Below are positions 1-12,995 of a stretch of DNA of 64,000 bases, piece by piece. The position numbers and the translations under genes are program-made. The stretch lies in NCBI GenBank assembly GCA_025594325.1, contig JANHCV010000003.1, positions 992,001-1,056,000 of the forward strand, written 5' to 3'. The DNA comes from Blastocladiella emersonii ATCC 22665. Lineage: Eukaryota > Blastocladiomycota > Blastocladiomycetes > Blastocladiales > Blastocladiaceae. Every line of letters starts with the position of its first letter. The stretch's first letter is position 1. Under the pieces are notes generated by a model. That model had not been told where the DNA came from. It did not search any database and worked only from the letters and a program-made list of their open reading frames with translations.

Positions 1-17
1 AAGGTCGCTGATCGCCT

Positions 18-735
18 CTAGGACGCCAGGGTTCCAAGCGAGGAGTGGGAGAACCGCGAGATAGTCAAGCAAGGACATTGGTCGGACAGCTTGACAAGCG
101 GGCTCGCCCAGTACCACGAGTGAGCGCCGCCAGAATACCGGGACAGATACAGCGCGTGGGAGACCGAGTGCCAGCATGCACGCTTCACGTCAAGCAACTC
201 GGGCGCTCGTTCGAACGTGTCTTCGAGCAGCTTGCGGGCCGCCGTCGCGTCTCCGCTCGCGATGACGGCAAGAATCAGCTGGAGCTGCGAGAAGCCGGGT
301 GATTTGAAACACGACGTGAGCTGCGGTGCGAGGTGCGGGCGGTGGCCAACCAGCTTGTTCTTGCGCTCGGGAGGATCGATGAGCGCAGTGCAGCGCTTCG
401 GATCCGATTTCGCAGCTTCTCGAGCGGGCTGTAAGAGCTGAAGAAAGGTGTCCGACGTTACATAGAAGAGGCCGCGGCTGCGATAGCCCGGTTTGCCTGG
501 TGCGACGCACTGCAAGTAGCCGATGAGGTCGGTCAGAGGAAGCTTTCCCGACGCGATGTCTACCTTGTCAAGGACGTGGTCCCGCGAGCTGCACCACGGC
601 GGCGAGCAGCTCGAACGGGACGTCACCCAGTCGAAAGTCGCCGTTACCGACTCCGCTGTCGGGAGCCTTGCCCGGATCGGCCGCTGGGACATAGTGCGCA
701 GAGTCATGTTTCATTGAAGTTGACGCATGCTCCAT
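18..735 (-). pseudogene. Hypothetical protein, frame-broken near 590
   Basis: I do not recognise this gene. From the ATG at 735 the frame reads an acidic N-terminus and then a short helical stretch (DVPFELLAAVVQLAGPR) that resembles the start of an F-box-like helix. That frame stops near 568. A second frame, one base further on, picks up as DHVLDKVDIASG and runs to a stop at 18 as soluble helical sequence (for example LLEDTFERAPELLDV). The two halves read as one protein of about 235 residues if one base is skipped near 590. No GT-AG intron short enough explains the join, so this is either a decayed gene, a sequence error or an unusual frame change. F-box membership is only suggested. Confidence 0.35.
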
Positions 736-859
736 GGTGACGAGGTGGCAGGAAGCGCTTACGGCGACGAAAGCGCACTTAAGGAAACTCCACGCCACCG
801 CGCCAACGCGATGATTTCTTCACGTGTTGACCGTATACATGTATTTCGACCACCCCATC

Positions 860-3800
860 TCAAAACTGGCCTGCCTCGGCCAACGTGCCATCAAGCACCG
901 CGACCTGGTCCATGTCGAGCCGGCGAACCCGGCCACGGACCTCGTCGGCGACCGCGTCCGGGATCGCGGCCACGAGCGCCGCGACCACCGCGTCGGTGGG
1001 CGGCGTGACGTGCGCCTCGACCACTAACGCCTTTCGCAGGACAGCAAGCGCCATCCACGCCGCGTCGCCGGTGCGCGGTGCCGCGACGAGCGCCTGGATC
1101 GCGTCACGGGCCGCTGGCCGTAGATCCTCGCCGTCCGCCTGCCCCGGCGCAAGGAACACGGGCGCGAGCGCCATGACGGCCTGGTGCGCGAGCCGCGGCT
1201 GGATCGGGGTCCCGGCCGTCGACACGCGGGACTCGTCGGGCCGCGTCGCTGCCGCGATGATGGAGCACAGGGCGCGGGCAGCGCGGAGCGACGACTTGCC
1301 GGTCCCCGCCGCGATAGCGACGACCTCGCTGCCGTGGTGCTGGACCACGGTATCCGCGCCGTAGTCGGGCGACTGGCGCGCGGCGGCCGCGAGAAAGTCG
1401 AGCGTCGCGTCGACTATGTACGCGTGCGCTGCAGCGCCAGCGGAAGTCGACGGCGCGAGCGAGACGACTTGCAGGATGCGGTAGATTTCGGGGTTGGTGT
1501 ACCGGTCGTACCCGGGCAGCTTGTCGAGCGTCGCGGTGGCGAGACGGAGCAGCTCGACGCGGACGCGCGGCGGCGCCGCCGGGACCAGGTTGCGCGCGTG
1601 GTGCAGGATGTGCAGCAGGACCTGCGCGGCGTGCGGGAGCGAGGACTTGCCGTCGGCGTCGAGGTCCGCGCCCTCGTTCGGGTCCGTCTCCATGGCCTGC
1701 GCGTCGGTCCCGTCGGAGAACGCGTCCGACGGCGACGTCGCCTTGGCGAGGTTCTCGGCGTCCAGGGCCGAGTTGACGAGCACGTCGCCGTACGTCCGCT
1801 TGAGCCACGGCGACGCCGCAGTGAACCGCGCGGGGAGCACCGGTTTCGACTCCCCGACCGCTGCCCGTGGCGGCTTGGCGAGCGAGGGACCGAGCGGCAC
1901 CATCGCCGTGTGCACGAGCTCGAGGATAACCTCGGTAAACTCCTTCCACAGCTCGGGCTGCGCGAGGTGCCGGCTGAGCGCGGCGAGGATCTCGACGACC
2001 GCGTCCTCGAACCAGGCCGCGGCCGCGGCGCCGGCACCGCGGACGACAGCGCGCATCATACGCGGGAGCTGCGGGTTGAGGTTGATGTACCGGATCTGCG
2101 CGTGGAGCGTGTTGATGAGGTACGGCGCGGCGCGGTCGAGGAGCGCCTCGAGCGACGTGCAGTCGAGCTGGCGCGCAATCGAGTCGAGGCACGCTGTCGC
2201 GCACACGTGCAGGGCGCGGTGCGACGCGGCCGAGTAGGCGAGGATCGTCGCGAGGTGGTCGCGCAGGAGCGGCGTCAGCTGCGGCGGCGGGGACGCTGCG
2301 GCGAGCCCGTCAAGGACCAGGGCGACGGTCAGCGGGTCGTCTGAGGTCTCGAGCAGCCCGAGGTACTCGTCGAACACGGCCGCGTCGTACGCCACGGCCA
2401 GGCACTGGTTGAGGACGAGCAGCAGCGAGTAGTGCCGCCTCCGCGGTGTGGCCAGCGCGATAGGTCCATCCTCGACCATACTGTCATCGACGCCCGGCGC
2501 GTTATGCATCGCCGCAACGACCGCGCGCAGCACAGCCTGCGCGACCGCCGGCCCACCCGCCGCAGCCCACGCGCGAATCGACTTCTCGACCGCGTCCGCG
2601 ACAGCGACCTGGTGGAACGCGAGGCAGTTCCACTGGCGCAGTCCCGCGTCGACCTCGGACCGCAGCGGCGTCTCGGGGTCGAGCAGGAGCAGCGTCGACC
2701 ACGCCTTAAGCGTCTTATCCATGGTCGCGGCGAGGAGACTATGACGCGACCCGGCGTCGTCGGCGGGAGCGGCCTCGAGACAGCCGCGGAGCTCACACAG
2801 CCCGCGCAGCTTGTCGTCGTCGGACGCGAGGACCAGCTGGCCGAGCTGGCCGAGCGCGTCATCGAGCGCGCGCGTGCTCGTCGTGTGTGTCGGGTCCGCG
2901 GCCAGCATGACAGCGAGCGCGCGGCGCGCCGCCGTTTCGACCGCAGGGAAGGTGGACAGCGTGTGGGTGGCGACGAAGCGGAAGAGGTAGGGCGCGAGCC
3001 CGCGAAGCGGGGCCGAGCATGACTGCACGAGGGCGGAGCACAGCTCGATGGCCCGCCCGAGGACGACGGGCGCGGCGTCGGGGCCGATCTCGGACAGGAT
3101 GGCGCGGACGAACTTGTCAATCTGCCCCGCGGTCGCCTGGACCCATTCCGGCGTCCGCTTGAAGGCGGCGAGCGGGTTGGTCCCAGGTGCTGGCACGGGT
3201 CGCGCCGGCGCGGGTTTCGGCGGAGCAACGAGGGCGGACCACCGCGCGTCGGGATCCACGGCCGAGTCCAAGCCGTCGGCGAGCGCAGACACGAGGAGGC
3301 GGGCGAGAAGCTCGAGCGCGAGGGCGATGGCCTGCGAGTTTGGGTGCGGCGACCGACACATGGCGGCGAGCGTCGAGACCGTGTTGGGGAGCGCGAAGCC
3401 GATCACGTCCGGGTTGCCGACATTGACGACGAGCAGGTCGTAGATGGCGACCATGGCGCGCAGGCGCAGCGGGAGGAGCTTCTCCTGCTTGATCAGGTCG
3501 AGCAGCGTCGCGTACAGCTGGGTCAGGACAAAGGTGCCGACCTGCGACTTGAACACGTTGGTCGCGGTTGTGGTCGCCTTTGACCGCTCGACGGCGAGGA
3601 CGCGCGGTGGACCCGCATCCGTGAGCGCAAGCGAGACTTGCCGCGCGCCGGATTGCGCCGGCGGGAGCGCGAAAGCGGGGTCGACGCGGCCGAGCACGAG
3701 CAAGAGCAGGTCAACGGACTGCAGGCGCACGTCTTCGGACAGCGAGGGCGCGGCGAGGCACTGGGCGACGAACACGAGCGACTGCTGGAAGGTGGCGTCG

Positions 3801-4217
3801 TGGACGGGCTGCAGCACCTCGCCGTCGGCCAGTTGCGCGGGCGGGTTCGGGGTGCGCGACCACACGAGCTGGAACAAGCGCAGAACAAGCACGAGGAGCG
3901 ACTCGGGAAGCTTGGTGGGAGGCACGGCGCGGATCCGGTGGAAGACCGGGAACAGGATGTACTCGGCGAGCTGGCGGTCGAGCGGGACGGCAAAGGCAAG
4001 CGGCGGCGGTGGCGATAGTGCTACCTCGTCTTCGTCATCAGTGCGAGTCGGTGGCGGAGCGAGCCACTGATCCGCGGCGGTCACGACGCCGCGCAGTGCC
4101 GAGGCAAAGGCGGGCGACTCGACGCCGGCGGGCGCGGCCATGAGCTCGGCGAGGCGCGGGCGCAGGACGTCGAAGACCTGGGTCTGGTTGGCTTCGTGCA
4201 GCGTGCGAGTGGCCTTC
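860..4217 (-). CDS. TTI1: TELO2-interacting protein 1 homologue (HEAT repeats)
   Basis: TTI1 is a scaffold of the TTT complex (Tel2-Tti1-Tti2), which helps fold PI3K-like kinases such as TOR, ATM and ATR. The protein is about 1,100 residues of alpha-helical repeats, the usual TTI1 size. Near its start, VFDVLRPRLAEL matches the family N-terminus, and a mid-region block (YLINTLHAQIRYINLNPQLP) matches the conserved central helices. The large frame is uninterrupted down to the TGA at 860. The start is unresolved: the first in-frame ATG is at 4141, but the conserved N-terminal helix lies upstream of it. A plausible 3' splice site at 4218 (CTGAC branch motif, then CCAG) suggests a small 5' exon that I could not place. 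The gene is divergent from the secreted-protein gene at 4732. Confidence 0.75.
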
Positions 4218-4731
4218 CTGGAACGGCGGCGGTCAGCGCCGGCGGTGGTCGATGCATGGTCATGGTGGTCGGAGGAGAGCAGTACATTGCAGGCAGGTGG
4301 GGAGAACAACGGGAGGCCGTGACAAGGGCGCCGATCCGCCGATGCCGATGCGATTGCTGTTACTTGCTTCCGCGTTGCGTTGTGGAGAGATGGCGGGAAA
4401 GGGGGAGACGCGCGTCAGCGGGTGGAGACAACGGGCTGCCAGCGCTCACGTGTTTTTTGTCTAGCACGGCGGATCGCGTCTCGCGCCATCGCGACGCGTC
4501 GCCGCGCGCGCCCTTGTCGCCGTGTCCGGAACACGCGCGCGCAGCACCGTGGCAGCGCTTGGCACCCGCGAGTAACAAGAAACGCGCGCGCTTGTTGGGG
4601 CGCGTCGTTGTCCGCCGTGGGTCGACGAAGACGGGCTCGCGGCCGCGCGCGCTCCTCGCTCTCCCCGGCAACATAAACAGGCCACTAGACCCCCCGCTAC
4701 GCACTCGATAGACTCTCAAGACTCATATAGA
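4218..4731. promoter_or_regulatory. Shared upstream region of TTI1 and secreted-protein gene
   Basis: About 500 bases separate the two divergent genes. The region should hold the 5' exon and promoter of TTI1 and the promoter of the gene at 4732. A CACGTG E-box sits at 4447-4452, followed by a T-run. No further gene is supported. Confidence 0.4.
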
Positions 4732-6319
4732 ATGACCACCAAACGCATCCTCCTCATCCTCGCCCTCCTGAGCGTGCTGGCCCACGTCGCGCAGGCCTCG
4801 CCCGTCCACTTGCGCCGCCGCCAGACTTCATCGTCCACCGTACGACTCTCGACCTCGATGTTCGGCGCGACTCTGCTCTGACACCTCGAGCGTGTAGGGC
4901 GCAACGGCGACCGTCACCCAGACCGCGACGGCGACCGACGACCAGCCGCTGTGGACCGTGACGTGGCTCCCCGGCAGCACCAACGTGGACGGCGGCGACG
5001 ACGATGCGCTCCCGCCCATCACTCTCGTGCCGCCGACCCCCACGGGCACGGGCACGGGGACCGACGACGAGGTCGGCGGCGAGATCCAGGGCTTCCCCGT
5101 GGACCCGACCGGGGCCGGCGGCAGCATCGCCGTCGTGCCCATCACCACGGGCGACGCCAGCGGTGACGAGGCGGGCGGCGAGATCCAGGGATTCCCGGTC
5201 GACGGCACCATCGCCGGCGGGATCCTCAACAACGGCACGATCCCCGTCGTCGACGACGGCAAGGCGGGCGGCGGCATCCAGGGGTTCCCCATCGGGACGC
5301 CCACCACGATCCCCGAGGACATCTTTGACCAGATCCTCAGCTCGCTCATCCCGTCGGCCACCGAGACGGGCACCGACCTGCCCGACCCCACGTCGCTCCC
5401 GACGCCGACGGGCACGGCCGCCGATGCCGGTTCGATTGCCGCCGTCATCGACACGCTGCAGGGACTCGGCATCGCGGTCGGGCGCCCGGCGAGCGGCGGC
5501 AACGCGTCGGCAGGCGGCAATGGCGGCGCGGTCGAGAAGCCGCGCGCCATGTCGGTCCTCGTCGACATGATCCAGCCGGGCCTGTGGCGCTTCGCGTCGG
5601 GCTGCACTGCTGGTACGCTCACTCACCCTCGACCACATCCCTCCGCCCTATGCTAACATTCGCGCGTAGTCCCGAACGTGTGCTACTCGGCCGCGACGCC
5701 GCGCACCAACCCGCACCTGGGGAAGACGTCGCACACGTACTACGCGGCCAAGAACACGACCTCGGGCTCGCTCAACACCACGACGGGCGTGACCTCGTAC
5801 ACGTACCGCGCGGCGCTCGGCAACGCGTCGATCCCGTACCCGGCCATCAAGCCGCGGTCGCTGCGCGCGTGGTCGCTCGAGGTGAACGCGACGCTGCCGA
5901 CGGACGCGGGCGTGGTCCCGCTCATCAAGCTGGCCGTGGGCCCCGTCGTGCTCGATCTCGTCGACCCGGCGCTGAGCCGCGCCACGGTCGCGGCCGACCC
6001 GGCCACGCTGCGCGAGGCCATCTTTGCGGCGGCGGGCCAGGCCAAGCGCGCGGCGCTCGGCGACGAGGTGTCGGTGCTCGTTTCCGGGTCGCTCGACACC
6101 AACGCCGTGACGATCGTGCAGCGTGGCGTTGCCCAGTACCTCGCGGCGCTGCCTGATCAGACCAAGTTCAATCTGTACGCCGGCCTGCACCTCGCGCCCA
6201 GCGTTGACAAGCACGCTAACTGGACGGGCCCCGTGCTCGGCAACGGCGACGACGAGCCGTGGACTGTCGCGAGCCACGCGCTCAACGTCACCTCGGTCAA
6301 GTTCCGCGCGTTTTACTGA
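4732..6319 (+). CDS. Secreted protein with three GFPVD repeats
   Basis: Exons 4732-4839, 4898-5612 and 5670-6319 encode 490 residues. Introns have GTACGA/GTACGC donors and TAG acceptors; the second has a GCTAAC branch motif. Residues 1-22 form a clear signal peptide (RILLILALLSVLAHVAQA). Residues about 40-250 are rich in Thr, Gly, Asp and Pro and hold three tandem copies of a block centred on GGEIQGFPVD, each followed by a Gly/Ile/Val-rich tail. The C-terminal half starts at a Cys-containing junction (GCTAVPNVCYSAATP) and is a well-mixed, possibly enzymatic or adhesive domain with several N-glycosylation sites (NTT, NAS, NAT, NVT, NWT). I see no GPI-type tail. No family is recognised; a cell-wall or secreted role is inferred from the signal peptide and low-complexity stalk. 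Confidence 0.7.
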
Positions 6320-6449
6320 TGCTGTTCCATACCTCCCCTCCTCCTCACTCGACTTGCACGCATGACCTCCTCAGAAATACACTCCCACCCCTGCTCCCAC
6401 CCATCCTTCTGTTGTTACCTAAGACTATCTCTGTTACCCTGCTTTCACC

Positions 6450-9400
6450 TCAATCATCCTCGAGCAACGACGTGCTGCTGTGGTGCGCCTGGAACTGCGG
6501 GCGGAGCCGGCTGTACCGGACGCGGTGGCGAATGCGGTCGAACCAGTCGACGACGTCGCCGGGCGTTGGGAACCGGTCGGGCAGGGTGATATGCCCTCCG
6601 CCACGGGCCTTGTGCCGCATGAACGCGAACGCAGCTCCACCGATCCCGATGGGCACGAGGAACAGCGCGGCCCAGCCGCCCGCGGACATGCCGCCGGCGC
6701 GGCAGTACACCTCGCGGGGCTTGTGCAGCTCGTTGCCGCCCGCGCACACGGACAGCGGGTGCTTGCGGTACCCCGAGGGGACGAGCCGGGTGACGCCATC
6801 GCACGGCGGGTCGGGCGTCGCGACGAGCGGGACGCAGTTGCCCGTGCCGGCTGGGTCCAGGTGGTACCCGAAGTCGCACTCGTAGTCGTCGCGCGTGCAC
6901 GCACAGTTCTGCGTCACCTGCTCGGTCCGCGGCAGGTCGGTGAGTACCGCGCAGTCGCGGCCTTCCTTGCGGCGGTAGTAGACGATCTAGACGCGTGGGA
7001 GCACATGGGTATGTTAGTCAAGTCTCGCGGAACTGAGCACGAAGTGCACGCGTACCCGCTGCCCGTAGAAACACTTGTTCGACTCGAGCGTCCACGGCTC
7101 AAAGTCGGACTTCTCCGAGTCGGCCTTGTCGAACACACACGCGCGCTGGCGCAGCGTCGCAAAGTCGACAAAGTGCATGATGGGTTTCCCGTCGCCCTCG
7201 CGGGTGCCGAACAGGAGGAACCGCTGGGACGTGGCGTCGGGCCGCGTGGTAATCAGCGAGAACCGGACCGCGGCCTCCTCGGTCGCGCCGGACCCGATCG
7301 GCGCGACAATGCGCTGGATGCGGAAGCTGGCGCCCTCGTCGATCGAGTACTTGATCTCGCGGGTCGGCTGCTCGTCATTCACCAGAACCAGGATCGCGCC
7401 GTGGTCGCCAAACTCGTACATGAACGCGCCCTTCTGCACCTCGCGCCACGACTTGCCGCCGTCGCGCGTCAGGAACACGTTGCCGTCCGTGTACCTGTCG
7501 AGTTTCGCACCCACATTACCGACGCCAAGCATGAGCCCGGGAGCGGACACGGCGTCGAACACGTTCTGCGGGTCGCGCCGCTCCGTGTACGAGTGCAGGT
7601 GCAGGGAGCACGCCATGGGGTCGTTCGGGTCGGCGCACGCGACGCGCTGCCCGCGCGAGTCGGTGGCGGGCGCGCGCAGGAACGACCAGGTGGACCCGTC
7701 GTCGTACGTCATCATGGTCTTGAGCCGCTTCTCGGCCTTCCCCGCGACGACGTCGGTCGGGTTGTCGACGACGTTGAGCACCGCGAGCCCCGGGATCGAC
7801 AGCACCTCGTAGTCGACGAACCCGCGGTCGTTCTGCGCCACGTTGTCGCGGACGACCGAGAACAGCGTGCCGTTGCTGTTGGACTTGAACAGCCGGCCGA
7901 ACTCGCGCCCTTGCTCGCGGTGCAGCGCCACGTTGAGCAGCAGCGACCCCGGGTGGCTCGGCAGCGTCGTGTACCCCTCCTGCAGCGCGTCGGCGTTGGC
8001 GGGGAACTGCGCGCGGCCGAAGTCGAACACGTTGCGCGAGATGGCGAGCGCCGCCTTGCCCGTGCCGGCGACCTGGTCGACGACCGCGACGACAAACTCG
8101 CCCTCGGTCGTCAGGTCGACCACGTTCGTCAGCACCGTGTCGACGGTCGCCGAGTAAAAGTCCTCCGAGTACTTGACCACGTCTCCAATGCGGCACACGA
8201 TGCCGGTGCGCGACGCCATGGTGAAGCTCGGGGTCCGCGCCCAGTCGCACGCCGCGACGTTGGTGAGCATCGGGTGCCAGTTGCGCCCGCCGTCCTTGGT
8301 GAAGAAGGCGGCGACGTGGCACCCGGTGCCCGCGGCGCACACGCGCCCGTTGAAGAGCAGCCAGTCGGGCTCCTCGGGGTGCACGGCGAGCGGCGGGATC
8401 CCGTCGACGAACTCGGCGGGGAACTTGGTCGATTGGAACGACTTGCCGGCGTCGCGGCTCGACAGCAGCGTCGTGTCCTTGACGAGGAACACGACGTCGT
8501 GGGTCTGGTGCACGAAGATGCCGCGGACACTCGACTCGCCGCGGGTCCACGACTTGCCCTCGTCGGGGGAGATGAGCACCTGGCCGCTGGTGTCGAGGAC
8601 GACGACCGTCGACTTGGCCGTGTACAGGTGGGTGGCGATGGGCGCGTCGAGGACAAACTGCTTGTGGAAGATCATGGACGGCGCGGGCTCGTTCTCCTTG
8701 CCGCAGATCTTGGTGACCGGCCGCGCGAGGTCGAGCCCGCCCTTGCACGCGCTGGCCGAGATACGCCGGTACCCGGACCGGCCCGTGTACTCCTGCCCGT
8801 CGGGGCAGTTGGCGGGCTTGTCGGGGTCGGCGCCCTGCAGGACGCACCGCCCGGCGTCGTCGCGCCAGTGGTTGACGTCGCACTCGAAGTCGTCGACGTC
8901 GCAGTCGCACACCTCGCGCGTCGCCTGCACGTCGAGCTTGCCGACGAGACACTTGACGCCGGGCTTGCGCCGCGGCCGGTGCACCTTCTCGCCGAGCGCG
9001 CACTGGTCGCCCGTCGACCCGGTCAGCGTCCACCGGTCCATGTCGTCGGTGGTGCACGCGCGCGCGTACTGCGAGAAGTCGATGGCGACGACCGAGTGCT
9101 CGCCCGCGGCGGTGCGCCCGTGGACGTACGCGGTGGGCGTAGTCCCGTTCGCGTGGAAGAAGACGTCGGCGACGCGGAGCGGCTGCGGAAGCGCCAGGGA
9201 CTCCCAGGTTTCCCCATAGTTCCACGTCCACTTGACCTCGCCCGTGAGCGCCGCGGACGCGGGGACCGCGACGAGGAACCCGCCGCGGTCGAGGATTGCG
9301 GCGCGGTGCGGGCCGCGGGCGACCTTCGTCCACGTGCGCCCGCCCGTCACAGACAGGTACGCGTCGGCGTCGTCGAACCGGCCGAGGTACGCGTCCTGGT

Positions 9401-12400
9401 TGCCCGGGTGGCCGACGCCGAACACGATGCCGCCGGCGGACGCGGCCGAGACGAGCGCGGGGAACGGCGACGACGCGGCGTTGTGGAGCTGGACGAAGCA
9501 GTGGTCGTCGCACTCGGTGGACGGGAGCCGGGTCCACTGGCCGCCGTCGTTGAAGGAGATGAACGACTGGACGAGTTTCTGCGACGCACGGCCAGAGCGG
9601 AGCGCGTCGGCGTTCATGACGCGGTTGGCGAGGACGACGGACCGGGTGCCGTGCGGGCGGTAAAAGTCGGCCACGGACCCGAGCGCGCCGCCGCGGTTCG
9701 TGTCGCGGAGCGCGAGCGAGTACAGGGTGCCGTCGTCGTTGGACGCGAACAGGGCGCCGTGCTCGCGGCCGTCGATGGCCGACTGCACCACGTCGAGGAA
9801 CACGCGCGACGGCGACGACGCGAGCACTGTGAACGCGCGCTTGTCGAGGGCCAGGTCGGGCGGGAACTGGATCGGCGTGAACGCGGTGCCGTCCGTGGAC
9901 ACGAGCAGGGTAAGCTCGTTGCCCTTGATCTCGGCGGTCAGGAGGAACCCGTGGTCAACAAAGTACTCGACAATGTGCGGGACGAGCACGCGGCGCTGGC
10001 CGGCGGACGCGCCCGGGTACGCGACGAGCTGCAGGTCGTTGTTGAGCTCGAAGCGGGCGTCGCGCTGCGACCCCTCCTTGCGCGAGTACGCGGCGCAGTA
10101 CACCATGTCCTTGGCGACCTTGCGGAACTCGGTGTCGCGCGAGAACAGGCACTTGCCCGTGTAGTCGTCGACGGCGGCCCACGACTTGCCGTTGTCGCGC
10201 GACACGCTGACCTCGGTGCGGCACTTGGGCCCGCTCGGGCAGTCGCGCGACCCGGCGTACAGGATCCAGTCGGGCTCCCCGGGGTGGAAGTCGAACAGGC
10301 GCACGCCGAGGAGGTTGGGCGGGGACGGCACGTTGACCTTGGCGAAGTTGACGCCGCCGTCGCCCGAGTACCACACGTCGCCGGACGTGAGCACCATGAA
10401 CAGGCGCGCCGGGACGTGTTCGTGCTGCGCGAGGAGCGCGACGCCCTTGAGGCTCTCCTTCCACGTGCGGCCCGCGTCGTCGGACCGGAACGCGTCCCCG
10501 GCGGCGGTGCGCACGAGGATCGCGCCGTCGTCGAGGACGATCGCGTCCTGGACCGCGTCGGGGAACGATTGTGGGAACACGCCGACCTGCGCGGTACCCG
10601 TGCACTCGCGCTCGACGGGCGTGTCCAGCGTGACGCCGCCCTTGCACACGTTGCCGGGGATCTTGCGGTACCCGGACGAGCCCATGTACTTGCCCGAGCA
10701 CAGCTTGGGCAGGAGCGGGTCGGGCGCGCCGTCGACCTGGCGGCACTTGCCGTCGCGCGTCGGCTCGAAGTTGAGGTCGCACTCGTAGTCGTCCTCCTCA
10801 CACGCGCACTCGCGGATCTCGGGCTGGGGGATCGGGGAACCCGCGCGGCCGACGAGACAGCCCGCGCCCGGCTTGACGCGCGAGAACTTCATGGTGCGGC
10901 CCATGACGCAGTCGCCCGCGACCTTGAGCTGCCACGGCTCCATGTCGCCATCGCCGCACTTGCGGGCGAATACGCCGGCGAAGTCGAGGTGCACGACGGC
11001 GTAGGTGCCGCGGTCCGACGACCGGTCGCGCACGGTGCCGAAGGCGATGAGCGAGGCGGACGTCGAGTCGGCGTCAGTCATGAGGGCGCGCACGCGCATC
11101 GCGCGGGCCAGCTTGAGCGTGGCCCATGAGTCGCCGCCGTCCTTGGAGTAGTGGATTTGGTCCGTGGCCTTTTCGTTGTCGGCGAGCACGAGCAGCGAGC
11201 CCGAGTCGAGCTGGCGGTAGTGGTGGGCGCCGTCGCGGACGTGCTTCCACGACACGCCGCCGTCGCGCGACACGAACACGGACGAGTCCTCGTAGTTGGC
11301 GAGCCGCACGCCGACGGACCCGACACCCGTCAGGATGCCCGGGGAGGACTTCTCCGAGTACAGCTTGCCGATGGTGCCCGTGTTGGACGTGACCGAGTGC
11401 AGGTGCAGCTTGCACTCGGGGCTGCCGCCGCACGGCCAAGCTTTCCCCGAAACGTCGGTCGCGGGCGGCGTCAGGTCGTGCCAGTGGGCGCCCTCGTCCC
11501 AGGAGATGCGCGAGACGATATCGCCGCGGTCGGCGCGGAACTGGTTGGCGAGGATGAGGCCGGGCATCCAGTCGACGCGCTCAAAATCGGTGCGGCCGTT
11601 GTTGTCGCGGTGCGTGTCGGTGAGGGCCGTCTTGAAGTAGGTGCCGTTGGAGTTGGACGTGTACAGGGTGCCGGTGAGGCGGCCGGTGAGCACGTCGACG
11701 GAGAGCGAGTAGGGCAGCGACTCGACGAGCGTGTAGGCGTTCTCGCGCAGCGTCGAGGCGAGCGGGAACTTGGCCATGGCCCAGGACGCGCCGTCGAGCG
11801 TCACGTACAGGTCGAGATCCGCGCCGGCGGCGGCGGGGAGGACGGCGGCGGTGATGAACTTCTGCACGACCGAGAGCCCGACGACGCCCGCGGCGGCCGG
11901 GTTGACGGCGCCGTTGAAGTCGACGAGCGTGTGCTCGGACTGGAAGTAGTCGGCGGACCGGACGAGGGTCAGGTCCATGGCGGTGCGCGGCCCGCGCGCG
12001 AGCCCCTCGCGCCACGCGACGCAGAAGACGAGCTTGCTCTCGGCGAGCTGGAACTCGGGCGACGAGTGCGCAAACTTGCACGTCTGCGCGCGCGACAGGA
12101 GCAGGGCGCTCGACTGGAAGCCGTTGACGGTGAAGTAGGCCTGGTCGATGCACGTGTTGCCCGAGCAGTCCTGGGCGTGGAAGATGGCATGGGTTGGCTC
12201 CTGGGCATGGAACTCGAGCGGGGCAGGGCCGCGCGGCTTCATGGGCGTGGTGAAGGCGGTCCACGACTGGCCCGCGTCGGTCGTCTTGAGGTGGTTGGTG
12301 CCCGAGCCGATGATGAAGGCCTGTGCTTGGCGGGTGCGTTAGCGCGATCAGTCGGAACGAGGATGGTCGGTGAGCGGTAGGCGTACCGTGTCCTTGGCAA

Positions 12401-12728
12401 AGGGATGGAGGAAGACGCCGTGGACGCGGGCGCCGAGCGCCGAGGTCTGGTCGATCTTGCGCCAGGAGCTGCCGCGGTCGGGCGAGTGCAGGACGGCGCC
12501 GCCGGCGTTGGCACCCTCGAGGAGCAGAGCGGCGGGCGAGTCGCGGAAGAAGTGCAGGACCTGCGGCACGTCCTTGAGGAGCAGCGTCGAGGACTTGATG
12601 GTGTCGTCGGCGTGCGCGCTCCCAGCAGCGGCCAGCAGGATAGAGCACAGGGCGAGAAGGACAAGACCTGGAAGTTGGGAGGAAGCGGCTCGCGGCCGCC
12701 TCGGCAGCGGTTCCCGCAGTCGCGCCAT
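6450..12728 (-). CDS. VPS10: VPS10/sortilin-type sorting receptor with three Vps10 domains
   Basis: This is a type I membrane receptor that carries soluble hydrolases from late Golgi to vacuole or endosome. Exons 12728-12387, 12320-7056 and 6986-6450 encode about 2,047 residues. A signal peptide (residues 1-40) is followed by three complete Vps10 units, each with Asp-box blades (such as SPDRGSSWRK) and a cysteine-rich 10CC tail. The tails lie at about 565-675, 1200-1315 and 1840-1960, and each carries a CxCxxDDYECD/DDFECD signature and a SGYRK/R motif. A single membrane segment (GWAALFLVPIGIGGAAFAFM, about 1971-1990) precedes a 55-residue tail ending in acidic residues. Yeast Vps10 has two Vps10 domains and animal sortilins one, so three is unusual. 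It is divergent from the MCFD2-like cargo-receptor gene. Confidence 0.93.
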
Positions 12729-12995
12729 GGTGTCGTGTAGCGTGGTGATAGGACCGGAGAAGTCGATGCGTGGCAGTGCTCTGCGGCGAGTATTAGAGTA
12801 GCTTCGTTCAAGGGCGGGATGTCGTGAGGGAGCGTGGGAGAGAGGAGCGAGGGCCGACCGAAGCCAAGGACGCGTCGCTCGCGCAGATCGCCGGCGTGAC
12901 CGTCGCCCGTCGCTGCCACCTCTGCCTTCTCCCTCCCCGCCGCGTCCCGTTTCAGGCTGCATGTACCGCGACTCTGAACACGGAGACTCGCTGCA
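12729..12995. promoter_or_regulatory. Bidirectional promoter, VPS10 / MCFD2-like
   Basis: Only 267 bases separate the start codons of two divergent secretory-pathway genes. The spacing implies shared regulatory DNA. I see no clear TATA box; the plus-strand half near the MCFD2-like start is C/T-rich. Confidence 0.5.

Noticed and set aside
6480-11129. 1,549-codon open frame on the plus strand opposite VPS10
   Set aside because: It is the antisense shadow of VPS10, rich in Arg, Val and Gly with no domain pattern; GC-rich coding DNA often leaves such frames open.
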